A DNA stretch of 5,766 bases from DATGMB01 sp035293845 (GTDB lineage: Bacteria; Acidobacteriota; Terriglobia; Bryobacterales; Bryobacteraceae): assembly GCA_035293845.1 (NCBI GenBank), contig DATGMB010000300.1:1-5766 (forward strand), given 5' to 3'. The position numbers and the translations under genes are program-made. Position 1 is the first letter of the stretch. Each line of letters opens with the position of its first letter. The notes beneath the pieces were generated by a model. That model saw only the letters and a list, made by a program, of their open reading frames with translations, did no database searches and was not told the DNA's origin. This document shows, one piece after another, positions 1 through 5,191 of the stretch.

Positions 1-566
1 GCCGGTTGTGGCGGGGGCGCGGCCGGTTGGGCCTGTTGCGCGAGGTAGGCTTCGACGTCCTGTTTGGTGATGCGTCCGCCCGCGCCGGTGCCGCGGACGC
101 GCGACAGATCGATGTTGTTCTCGCGCGCCATCTTGCGCACCAGCGGCGAGAGCGGTCCCGCGGGCCCGGTCTCTTCGACCTGCTCCGGCGCGGGCGTGGG
201 CTGGATGGTCTCCTGAGCCGGCCCTTCGGGTTGCGGAGCGGCCTGCTGCGGCGGCGGAGCGGGCGCGGCGGCTGCGGGAGCAGGCGGCGCTGCCTGCGCG
301 GCCGGCGCCGCGGGAGCTGCGCCGGCGCCGTCTCCCTCTTCGATGCGCGCCACCACCGTATTGATGCCCACGGTCTGGCCCTCCTGCACCGTGACTTCGG
401 CCAGCGTTCCGGCGGCGGGGGACGGGATTTCCGTGTCGACCTTATCGGTCGAAATCTCAAAGAGCGGCTCGTCGCGCTCCACGCGCTCGCCGGGCTTCTT
501 CAGCCACTTGGTCAGGGTTCCTTCGACAATGCTTTCGCCCATCTGGGGCATCACGACGTCGGTCAT
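1..566 (-). CDS. 2-oxo acid dehydrogenase E2 component (dihydrolipoamide acyltransferase), N-terminal part, runs off the left edge
   Basis: This is the core acyltransferase of a 2-oxo acid dehydrogenase complex: its lipoyl arm carries acyl groups from E1 to CoA and is reoxidised by E3. The visible 188 residues start MTDVVMPQMGES. Residues 1-76 form a lipoyl domain with the ISTDKVDTE motif, and Lys42 is the lipoylation site. Residues 78-133 are an Ala/Pro/Gln-rich flexible linker. Residues 138-175 (PLSPLVRKMARENNIDLS, then GTGAGGRITKQDVEAYL) are the peripheral-subunit-binding domain that docks E1/E3. A second Ala/Pro linker begins at the edge, and the catalytic domain lies outside. The ATG lies 2 bp after the lipB stop, with only a weak purine stretch upstream, suggesting coupled translation. 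The frame is open to the edge. Whether it is the oxoglutarate (sucB/odhB), pyruvate or branched-chain form cannot be told without the catalytic domain and E1; the MGESIVEGTLTKW type occurs in several of these. Confidence 0.93.
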   Translation of the reverse strand, partial: MTDVVMPQMGESIVEGTLTKWLKKPGERVERDEPLFEISTDKVDTEIPSPAAGTLAEVTVQEGQTVGINTVVARIEEGDGAGAAPAAPAAQAAPPAPAAAAPAPPPQQAAPQPEGPAQETIQPTPAPEQVEETGPAGPLSPLVRKMARENNIDLSRVRGTGAGGRITKQDVEAYLAQQAQPAAPPPQP

Positions 567-568
567 CT

Positions 569-1246
569 TCAGGTCTCGCTTTCGTATGCCGCGAGGGCAG
601 ACGCCTCGCGGGTGATCTCGCAATCGAAAATACGGCCGAAATGCCCGGCCAGGGTGCGGCCGACATCCTCCAGGCCGGCGCGGACGCCCAGCGCTTCCAT
701 GGAGGTCACCGGCTTGGTCAAACCGCAGGGAACGATGTACTGGAAATAGCTCAGATCGGTGGCCACATTCAGGGCGAACCCGTGCGAGGTCACCCACCGG
801 CTGATGTGCACGCCGATGGCGGCGATCTTCCGCTCCCCCACCCACACGCCCGTCAGCTTCGGAATGCGGCCGGCGGCTATGCCGTAGTCGGCCAGCGTAT
901 CGATGATGGCCTGCTCGATCGCGCGCACGTAGGCCGCCACGTCGCGCTTCCATTCGCGCAGATCGAGGATCGGGTAGCCGACGAGCTGGCCGGGGCCGTG
1001 ATAGGTAACGTCGCCGCCGCGATCCGTGGGGTAAAACGAAATGCCGGCGCGGCCGAGCACGTCCTCGCCCGCGAGCACATTCTCCATGTGCCCATTGCGG
1101 CCGAGTGTAATCACGTGCGGGTGCTCGACCAGCAGTAGCTGGTCCGTCGCCAGCCCCTGCTTGCGCCGCGCCACCAGGTCCTGCTGCAAAGCGAGCGCCT
1201 CGGCGTAGGGCATCCGGCCGAGCTCGCGGAGACAGCAGCTACGCAT
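569..1246 (-). CDS. lipB: Octanoyltransferase LipB (lipoyl(octanoyl)-ACP:protein transferase)
   Basis: LipB moves octanoyl from acyl-carrier protein to the lysine of lipoyl domains, the first step of endogenous lipoate synthesis; LipA then inserts sulfur. The 225-residue product is of usual length. The family signature RGGDVTYHGPGQ lies at residues 76-87. Lys140 (in GERKIAAIG) and Cys174 (in VPCGLTKPVTS) form the expected catalytic Cys/Lys pair; their 34-residue spacing equals that of the M. tuberculosis pair Cys176/Lys142. VTSHGFALN (152-160) is also typical. The ATG at 1246 overlaps the lpdA end by 8 bp in another frame. The alternative ATG (codon 12, at 1213) would remove the conserved LRELGRMPY start region, so the upstream ATG is preferred. 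No clear Shine-Dalgarno is seen, which fits coupling to lpdA. The stop is 2 bp before the E2 gene, whose lipoyl domain is a natural LipB substrate. Confidence 0.95.
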   Translation of the reverse strand: MRSCCLRELGRMPYAEALALQQDLVARRKQGLATDQLLLVEHPHVITLGRNGHMENVLAGEDVLGRAGISFYPTDRGGDVTYHGPGQLVGYPILDLREWKRDVAAYVRAIEQAIIDTLADYGIAAGRIPKLTGVWVGERKIAAIGVHISRWVTSHGFALNVATDLSYFQYIVPCGLTKPVTSMEALGVRAGLEDVGRTLAGHFGRIFDCEITREASALAAYESET

Positions 1247-2633
1247 TGATGGACAGTCCGTAGACGGCGTTGAACGCTTCGCCCATGGCTTCGTAGAGGG
1301 TCGGGTGGGCGTGGATGGTCTGCATCATCACCTCGACGGTAGCCTCGGCTTCCATCGCCGCCACGGCTTCGCCGATCAGCTCGAACGCTTCCGGCCCGAT
1401 GATGTGAACGCCCAAGATTTCGCCGTAGCGCTCGTCCGCCACCACCTTGATGAACCCCTCATGGCGGCCCAGGATCGTGGCGCGGCTGTCGCCCGCGAAG
1501 GGGAAGCGGCCGACCTTAACCTGGTATCCGGCGGCGCGCGCCTGCGCCTCCGTCATTCCGACGCTGCCGATGCCCGGCTCGGTGTAGGTGCAGCCGGGAA
1601 TGCGGTTCTTGTTGATCGGAACGGCCGGCTTGCCGGCGATGTGCGCCACCGCGATCATGCCCTCGCGCGTGGCGACGTGCGCCAGTTGCGGCGTCCCCGC
1701 CACCACGTCGCCGATGGCGTAGACGCCCGGCTCGGCCGTCTGCTGCCACTGGTTGGTCTTGATGAAGCCGCGGTCGAGCTCGATTTTCGTGTGCTCCAGG
1801 CCGATGTTCTCGGTGTTCGGCTTGCGCCCCACCGCCACCAGCAGCTTTTCGGCGGTCAGCTCTTCCTTTTTGCCGTCCTTGGTGGTCAGCGTCAATTGCA
1901 CGCACTTGCCGACCTTGCGGATGTTCTCGGCGCGCGCGCCGGTTTCGACACGGATCTTCTGCTTGCGGAAGTTGCGCTCCAGCTCCTTCGAGATGTCCTC
2001 GTCCTCGACCGGCACGATGCGGGGCAGCATCTCGATCACCGTCACCTCCGAGCCGAATCGCTTGAAGATGGACGCGAACTCGACCCCGACGGCGCCGGCG
2101 CCGATGATCGCCAGGCTCTTCGGAACGGCGTTGAGGTTCAGGATCTCGACATTCGTGAGGATGGTCTCCGGATCGGGCTGCAACCCGGGCAGCATCCGCG
2201 CCTCCGAGCCCGTGGCGATGATGATGTTCTTCGCCTCGAGCGTCTGCACGCCGGAGTCCGAGCGGACTTCGACTTTCCCGCCGCCGCGCAGCGAGGCGGT
2301 TCCGGTGATGCGCTCGACTTTGGCGCGCTTCAGCAACATGGCGACGCCGTTGGCGTGCTTGTTGACGATCCCGTCCTTGCGGTCCTTGACTTTCGGATAG
2401 TCCAGGCGCGGGTTCTCGCAAAGGATTCCTTCCTTTTCCGAATGCTCGAACCGCTCCCAGATGTCCGCGGTCTGGAGCAGGGACTTGGTCGGAATGCAGC
2501 CCACCAGAAGGCAGGTGCCTCCCAGCTTCGGCTGTCTTTCGACAAGCGCGGTTTTCAATCCATACTGGCCGGCGCGAATAGCAGCGGAGTAGCCGCCGGG
2601 ACCACTCCCGATCACAATAAGGTCGTAGGGCAC
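1239..2633 (-). CDS. lpdA: Dihydrolipoamide dehydrogenase (E3 component)
   Basis: This FAD/NAD-dependent cytoplasmic enzyme reoxidises the dihydrolipoyl arm of E2 and passes electrons to NAD+. At 464 residues it is full length. The FAD-binding GSGPGG is at 9-14. The redox-active disulfide is Cys41/Cys46 in GGTCLLVGCIPTK, where the family more often has N or R at the second L. The NAD-binding GAGAVGVEFA is at 178-187, the second FAD motif YAIGDV at 305-310, and the dimer-interface catalytic His443-Glu448 pair in HAHPTLYE. The start is GTG at 2633; an in-frame TAA lies 15 bp upstream, so no longer start exists, and MPYDLIVIGSG is the normal N-terminus. There is no good Shine-Dalgarno; the leader just upstream is a run of A bases. 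It is the first gene of the visible operon, overlaps lipB by 8 bp, and is divergent from the POTRA gene. Confidence 0.97.
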   Translation of the reverse strand: MPYDLIVIGSGPGGYSAAIRAGQYGLKTALVERQPKLGGTCLLVGCIPTKSLLQTADIWERFEHSEKEGILCENPRLDYPKVKDRKDGIVNKHANGVAMLLKRAKVERITGTASLRGGGKVEVRSDSGVQTLEAKNIIIATGSEARMLPGLQPDPETILTNVEILNLNAVPKSLAIIGAGAVGVEFASIFKRFGSEVTVIEMLPRIVPVEDEDISKELERNFRKQKIRVETGARAENIRKVGKCVQLTLTTKDGKKEELTAEKLLVAVGRKPNTENIGLEHTKIELDRGFIKTNQWQQTAEPGVYAIGDVVAGTPQLAHVATREGMIAVAHIAGKPAVPINKNRIPGCTYTEPGIGSVGMTEAQARAAGYQVKVGRFPFAGDSRATILGRHEGFIKVVADERYGEILGVHIIGPEAFELIGEAVAAMEAEATVEVMMQTIHAHPTLYEAMGEAFNAVYGLSINA

Positions 2634-2691
2634 GTTTTTTTTATTTTACCTGTGTCACCGGCCGAAATTCCGGTGCGTCTACGATAAAGAT
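2634..2691. promoter_or_regulatory. Divergent intergenic region with inverted repeat and A/T tract
   Basis: This 58-bp gap must hold the start signals of both lpdA (minus) and the POTRA gene (plus), unless either promoter lies inside the opposite gene. It contains a perfect inverted repeat CACCGG (2656-2661) / CCGGTG (2670-2675) around an AT-rich 8-bp centre, with operator-like geometry. It also holds an 8-T run (2635-2642) that becomes an A-rich leader in the lpdA transcript. TAAAAT on the minus strand (near 2644-2649) and TACGAT on the plus strand (2680-2685) are possible -10 elements, but neither has a convincing -35 box. The assignment as a regulatory region rests mainly on geometry. Confidence 0.45.
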
Positions 2692-4062
2692 ATGCGGCGG
2701 ATACTATTACTGATGCTGGCGTGTGCCGCGGGATTCGCTCAGCCCCCCGCGAAGACCGGCCGGCCGGCGCAGAAACCGGCCCCCGCGGCGCCGGCCGGCC
2801 GCTGGCCGATCGCGAGCCTGGCCGTCGAAGGCAACCGCATCTTCACCCGCGAGCAGGTGCTGGCGGTGGCCCGGCTGCGAGTCGGCCAGATGGCGGGCCG
2901 GGCGGACTTCGAGGCCGCGCGCGACCGGCTGCTGGCCACGGGCGCGTTCGATACCGTCGGCTACAAATTCGCGCAGGCGCCCGGCGGAGAGGGCTACGCG
3001 GCCACCCTGCAGATCTCCGAGATCGAGCAGGTGTACCCCGTGGACTTCCAGGACCTGCACGTCTCCTCGCTCGATCTCGACGCGGCGCTGCGCGCCAGGG
3101 ACCCGATCTATTCGCGCGAGAAGCTGCCCGCTACGCAGCCGGTTCTGGAGCGCTACAAGAAGTGGATCGAGGAGTATCTCGCGGCCAAGGGCGTTCCGGA
3201 AAAGATCGCGGCCGGCGTGCAGCCGGCGCCCGATGGCGGCTACAACATCGTCTTCCGTCCCGACCGGCCGCTGCCGGCCGTCGCGCTCGTGACCTTCGAG
3301 GGCAACCAGGCGCTCGATGAGGACAAGCTGCGCGAGGCGATCGCGGGCGGCATCGGCGCGCCGTACACGGAGGATGCTTTCCGGCAGATTCTCGCCGCGG
3401 CCATCCGCCCGCTCTACGAGGATCGCGGCTATGTGCGGGTGGCGTTCCCCGAGTTGCGGACGAAGACGGCCGAGGGCGAGATCAAAGGTGTGCACGTCTT
3501 CGTGACGGTGAACGAAGGCGAAAAGTACGCGCTGGGCAAGCTTGCCATCGACGGCCCGAGCCCGCTCGCGCCTGCCGATTTGCTGCGGGCGGCCGAGCTG
3601 AAGAGCGGCGATAACAACCTCCGCGCGCACGTCACCGAGGCCCTGGACCGAATGCGCCAGACGATCCGCCGCGCCGGATACCTGGACGCGCAGGTGTTCA
3701 GCGAGCGGAAAATCGACGATGGCAAGAAGCTGGTCAATGTGACCGTGCGGGTGGAGCCCGGATCGCAGTACCACATGGGCCGGCTCGCCGTGAACGGCCT
3801 CGACCTGACGGCGGAAGCGGAGATCAAGCGCATCTGGGGGCTGGCGGAAGGCAAGCCGTTCAACCCGGAATATCCCGACCATTTTCTGAAGAGCGTGCAT
3901 GATGAAGGAATGTTCGACAATCTGGGCGAAACCAAGGCCGAGGTGAAGCTGAACGAAAAGACCCACACGGCGGACGTTACGCTGAATTTCAAGGGAGCGC
4001 CGCCCAAGACGACCGGTCCGGGCCGGCCCGGCGGCCGGGGCGCGTTGGGCAGCGGCTGGTAA
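2692..4062 (+). CDS. Secreted protein with five tandem POTRA domains and no beta-barrel (BamA N-terminus-like)
   Basis: POTRA domains are periplasmic modules that bind unfolded outer-membrane proteins or partner lipoproteins in BamA, TamA and two-partner secretion. The 456-residue product has a basic, hydrophobic signal peptide (MRRILLLMLACAAGFA, likely cut after residue 16) and a Pro/Ala linker to about residue 37. Five repeats of POTRA type follow, at about 39-112, 115-193, 195-280, 281-360 and 361-436. The cues are recurrent hydrophobic-'GN/G' strand starts (LAVEGNRIF, VTFEGNQAL, LAIDGPSPL, LAVNGLDLT), each followed by a helix and a GYxxA/GxFD turn. The chain then ends in a Pro/Gly-rich tail finishing GSGW. 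No 16-strand barrel follows, and the downstream frame is closed by TAA. Five POTRAs equals the BamA count, so this may be a barrel-less paralogue or a soluble periplasmic chaperone. Cys11 lies in a poor lipobox (MLAC), so a lipoprotein is possible but less likely. Only a weak ribosome site precedes the ATG. Domain calls are by eye. Confidence 0.85.
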   Translation: MRRILLLMLACAAGFAQPPAKTGRPAQKPAPAAPAGRWPIASLAVEGNRIFTREQVLAVARLRVGQMAGRADFEAARDRLLATGAFDTVGYKFAQAPGGEGYAATLQISEIEQVYPVDFQDLHVSSLDLDAALRARDPIYSREKLPATQPVLERYKKWIEEYLAAKGVPEKIAAGVQPAPDGGYNIVFRPDRPLPAVALVTFEGNQALDEDKLREAIAGGIGAPYTEDAFRQILAAAIRPLYEDRGYVRVAFPELRTKTAEGEIKGVHVFVTVNEGEKYALGKLAIDGPSPLAPADLLRAAELKSGDNNLRAHVTEALDRMRQTIRRAGYLDAQVFSERKIDDGKKLVNVTVRVEPGSQYHMGRLAVNGLDLTAEAEIKRIWGLAEGKPFNPEYPDHFLKSVHDEGMFDNLGETKAEVKLNEKTHTADVTLNFKGAPPKTTGPGRPGGRGALGSGW

Positions 4063-4152
4063 CCCGGGCAGCAAATCCGGAGAGGGTTTCACCCGTCTGT
4101 CGCATTTCGGGCTGGTTGTGGGCCCGGAATCACTCTGGAATGCGGCATGCGT
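4063..4152 (+). other. Intergenic spacer after the POTRA gene, with a weak stem-loop
   Basis: This spacer holds one modest stem-loop, TTTCGGGC (4105-4112) against GCCCGGAA (4122-4129), with one U-G pair and a 9-nt loop. No T-run follows, so it is not a convincing intrinsic terminator. No promoter hexamers stand out. The POTRA gene and the small gene downstream could therefore be co-transcribed, though a 113-nt gap is long for that. Confidence 0.3.
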
Positions 4153-4170
4153 TTCCTCCCATCGGAGGAA
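4153..4170 (+). promoter_or_regulatory. Hairpin that sequesters the Shine-Dalgarno of the downstream gene
   Basis: TTCCTCC (4153-4159), loop CATC (4160-4163) and GGAGGAA (4164-4170) form a perfect 7-bp stem with a 4-nt loop. The right arm is exactly the strong Shine-Dalgarno GGAGG (4164-4168), 7 nt before the ATG at 4176. In mRNA the ribosome site would be masked when folded, as in RNA thermometers or other cis-acting translational switches. The left arm mimics the 16S anti-Shine-Dalgarno. As DNA it is also a palindrome that could bind a protein. The structure is seen; the function is inferred. Confidence 0.5.
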
Positions 4171-4175
4171 CCGTC

Positions 4176-4664
4176 ATGAAGCAGCTACTGGCACTTCCTT
4201 TGATTCTTCTGGTCGGCGCCGCCGCGGGCAGCGCCGATACCATACTGCCTGGGACGCAGATCTCCGTTCGCACCGAAACGCCGATCATCGCCGGACGTTT
4301 CGAGCGCGGCCGCATCTACACAGGGCACGTCATGCGCGACATCTATGCGCGCGATGGCGATCTGGCCATTCCGCGTGGATCGCCGGTCCAAATGATCGTG
4401 CGCCAGGTCGGACCCGGCGAAATGATGCTCGACCTGCAATCGGTCATGGTCAACGGCCGGATGTACGGCGTGGATACGACCGGACCGGAGTTTAACACGC
4501 GCGAACGCGAGGGCGGCGGCCTGGTCGGCGCGATTGTCGGCGCCATCGCGGGAGCCTCGGGAGGCGACGTCCAGTACCGGGGCGAACGCGTCCGCGTGCC
4601 CGAGGGCTCGGTGCTGACGTTCCAGTTGCAGGCGCCGCTGAGGGTCTTTAACGGCTACCGGTAG
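4176..4664 (+). CDS. Small exported glycine-zipper protein of unknown function
   Basis: I do not recognise a named family. The 162-residue product has a clear signal peptide (MKQLLALPLILLVGAAAGSA, cut near residue 20). The mature part is rich in beta-type segments: ILPGTQISVRTETPI (23-37), LAIPRGSPVQMIVR (63-76), LDLQSVMVNGRMYGVDT (85-101) and RVPEGSVLTFQLQAPL (140-155). The repeated 'PxGxxhxhxh' pattern recalls small beta-rich exported proteins and, loosely, the C-terminal domain of VirB10/TrbI; this is only a resemblance. GGGLVGAIVGAIAGASGG (113-130) is a glycine zipper, a membrane- or oligomer-forming motif. It is likely periplasmic or envelope-associated. The ATG at 4176 is chosen because GGAGG lies 7 nt upstream and the signal peptide starts there; a TTG at 4116 would add 20 residues ahead of the signal peptide. 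The Shine-Dalgarno is locked in a hairpin. Confidence 0.85.
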   Translation: MKQLLALPLILLVGAAAGSADTILPGTQISVRTETPIIAGRFERGRIYTGHVMRDIYARDGDLAIPRGSPVQMIVRQVGPGEMMLDLQSVMVNGRMYGVDTTGPEFNTREREGGGLVGAIVGAIAGASGGDVQYRGERVRVPEGSVLTFQLQAPLRVFNGYR

Positions 4665-4680
4665 ACGAACCCAACCTCGG

Positions 4681-4717
4681 CGGAGCGGCGGGCTCCAGCC
4701 CGGAGCCTGCCGCTCCG
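4681..4717. repeat. 37-bp near-perfect palindrome (REP-like element or terminator stem)
   Basis: The left arm CGGAGCGGCGGGCTCC (4681-4696) pairs with GGAGCCTGCCGCTCCG (4702-4717) around a 5-nt loop, AGCCC. All 16 positions pair, one of them a G-U wobble. It starts 16 bp after the stop of the small exported gene. No T-run follows directly (the next bases are CGCGGCTTCG), so it is not a textbook intrinsic terminator, though the stem could still stall polymerase or protect the 3' end. Its form resembles GC-rich interspersed palindromes (REP class). Only one copy is in this window, so a repeat nature is inferred. Confidence 0.5.
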
Positions 4718-4739
4718 CGCGGCTTCGAATCCCCTCCAC

Positions 4740-4750
4740 TCGATCATCTT
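4740..4750. promoter_or_regulatory. Upstream operator-like half-match, TCGATCATCTT
   Basis: TCGATCATC matches 9 of 11 positions of the reverse complement of the perfect palindrome at 4808-4818. The two centres are 68 bp apart, both in the leader of the padR-family gene. A pair of sites would fit a dimeric autoregulator acting by looping or cooperative binding. This is inference; classical PadR sites (ATGT..ACAT) are not present. Confidence 0.3.
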
Positions 4751-4806
4751 TTGAGAGACTGCAAGACAAATTCTCTGCTGTAGCGTGCAATGGCAAGAAG
4801 CTTCCG

Positions 4807-4819
4807 GTCGATGATCGAC
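4807..4819. promoter_or_regulatory. Candidate operator: perfect 13-bp palindrome upstream of the PadR-family gene
   Basis: GTCGAT-G-ATCGAC is a perfect inverted repeat with a 1-bp centre, 18 bp before the ATG at 4838. PadR-family regulators commonly repress their own promoter, and a site here would cover the promoter or start region. A possible -10 (TATTAC, 4825-4830) lies just downstream, but its -35 partner (around 4802) is poor and there is no clear Shine-Dalgarno before the ATG. Confidence 0.4.
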
Positions 4820-4837
4820 TGAAGTATTACTGAGCCC

Positions 4838-5188
4838 ATGCCAAGACGCGAGTCGCCGCTGCAAACTGAAATGCTCCAGGGGACGCTGGATATGCTGGTT
4901 CTTCGCCCCCTGGTTCTGGGGCCTGCCCACGGAGACACCATTGCTCATGCCATCGAGCGTGGATCGGAGGATGTTCTGCAGATCGAACACGGTTCTCTTT
5001 ATCCCGCGCTGCACCGGCTGGAAGACCGCGGTTGGATTGCATCGTTCTGGGGCACCTCGGAAAATAACCGCAAAGCCAAATACTACCGTCTGGCACCCGC
5101 CGGGCGGAAACAGTTATCGGTACAGACCACGCGATGGGAGCAGGTGGTGCGGGCCATCGGCCGAATTCTGAGGCCGGCCACGGAGTAA
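4838..5188 (+). CDS. PadR-family transcriptional regulator (ADOP-linked type)
   Basis: This is a winged helix-turn-helix DNA-binding protein of 116 residues, the size of compact PadR (subfamily 2-like) members that dimerise by a C-terminal helix. The N-terminal helices are at about 11-42 (MLQGTLDMLVLRPLVLGPAH and on). The recognition region is EHGSLYPALHRLEDRGWI (50-67), with the very typical SLYPALHRLE. The wing NNRKAKYYRLAPAGRKQL (76-93) follows, then a final helix at 94-112. The ATG at 4838 gives the standard N-terminus. It ends 3 bp before the permease gene, so the two are one operon. PadR genes placed directly upstream of ADOP permeases are a recurrent arrangement in Acidobacteriota, and the regulator probably controls that transporter and itself. 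The ligand is unknown. Confidence 0.95.
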   Translation: MPRRESPLQTEMLQGTLDMLVLRPLVLGPAHGDTIAHAIERGSEDVLQIEHGSLYPALHRLEDRGWIASFWGTSENNRKAKYYRLAPAGRKQLSVQTTRWEQVVRAIGRILRPATE

Positions 5189-5191
5189 GAG

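Noticed and set aside
78..340. Repetitive GC-rich stretch as a DNA repeat or CRISPR-like array
   Set aside because: It encodes the Ala/Pro-rich linker of E2 and the neighbouring binding domain; the repetition follows from codon use, with no regular repeat-spacer units.
6..749. 247-codon plus-strand open frame at the left edge
   Set aside because: It lies antisense to the E2 and lipB genes, its product is Arg/Gly low-complexity, and the opposite strand carries conserved lipoyl, subunit-binding and LipB motifs.
1211..1213. Internal ATG (codon 12) as the lipB start
   Set aside because: It would remove the conserved LRELGRMPY region, and the upstream ATG gives the usual coupled 8-bp overlap with lpdA.
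2635..2642. T8 run read as a plus-strand intrinsic terminator
   Set aside because: No plus-strand gene precedes it and there is no GC hairpin directly upstream; it sits in the lpdA leader.
1305..2687. 460-codon plus-strand open frame opposite lpdA
   Set aside because: It is an antisense shadow of a GC-rich gene: rich in Arg/His/Asp/Leu with no recognisable domain, while the minus strand encodes a complete, motif-perfect dihydrolipoamide dehydrogenase.
2707..4092. 461-codon minus-strand open frame opposite the POTRA gene
   Set aside because: It is a shadow caused by the same codon bias: low-complexity Arg/Ala/Leu composition and no domain. The plus frame has a signal peptide and repeated POTRA pattern.
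4084..4094. GGGT-TTC-ACCC mini-hairpin after the POTRA gene as a terminator
   Set aside because: It has only a 4-bp stem with no T-run after it, which is expected by chance in this composition.
4116..4175. Upstream TTG start that would lengthen the small exported protein by 20 residues
   Set aside because: It would put a hydrophilic stretch before a clear signal peptide and ignore the GGAGG placed 7 nt before the ATG at 4176.
4751..4784. TTGAGA (4751-4756) as a -35 box for padR
   Set aside because: At 16-18 bp spacing there is no -10-like hexamer; the nearest candidate, TGTAGC, is 22 bp away.
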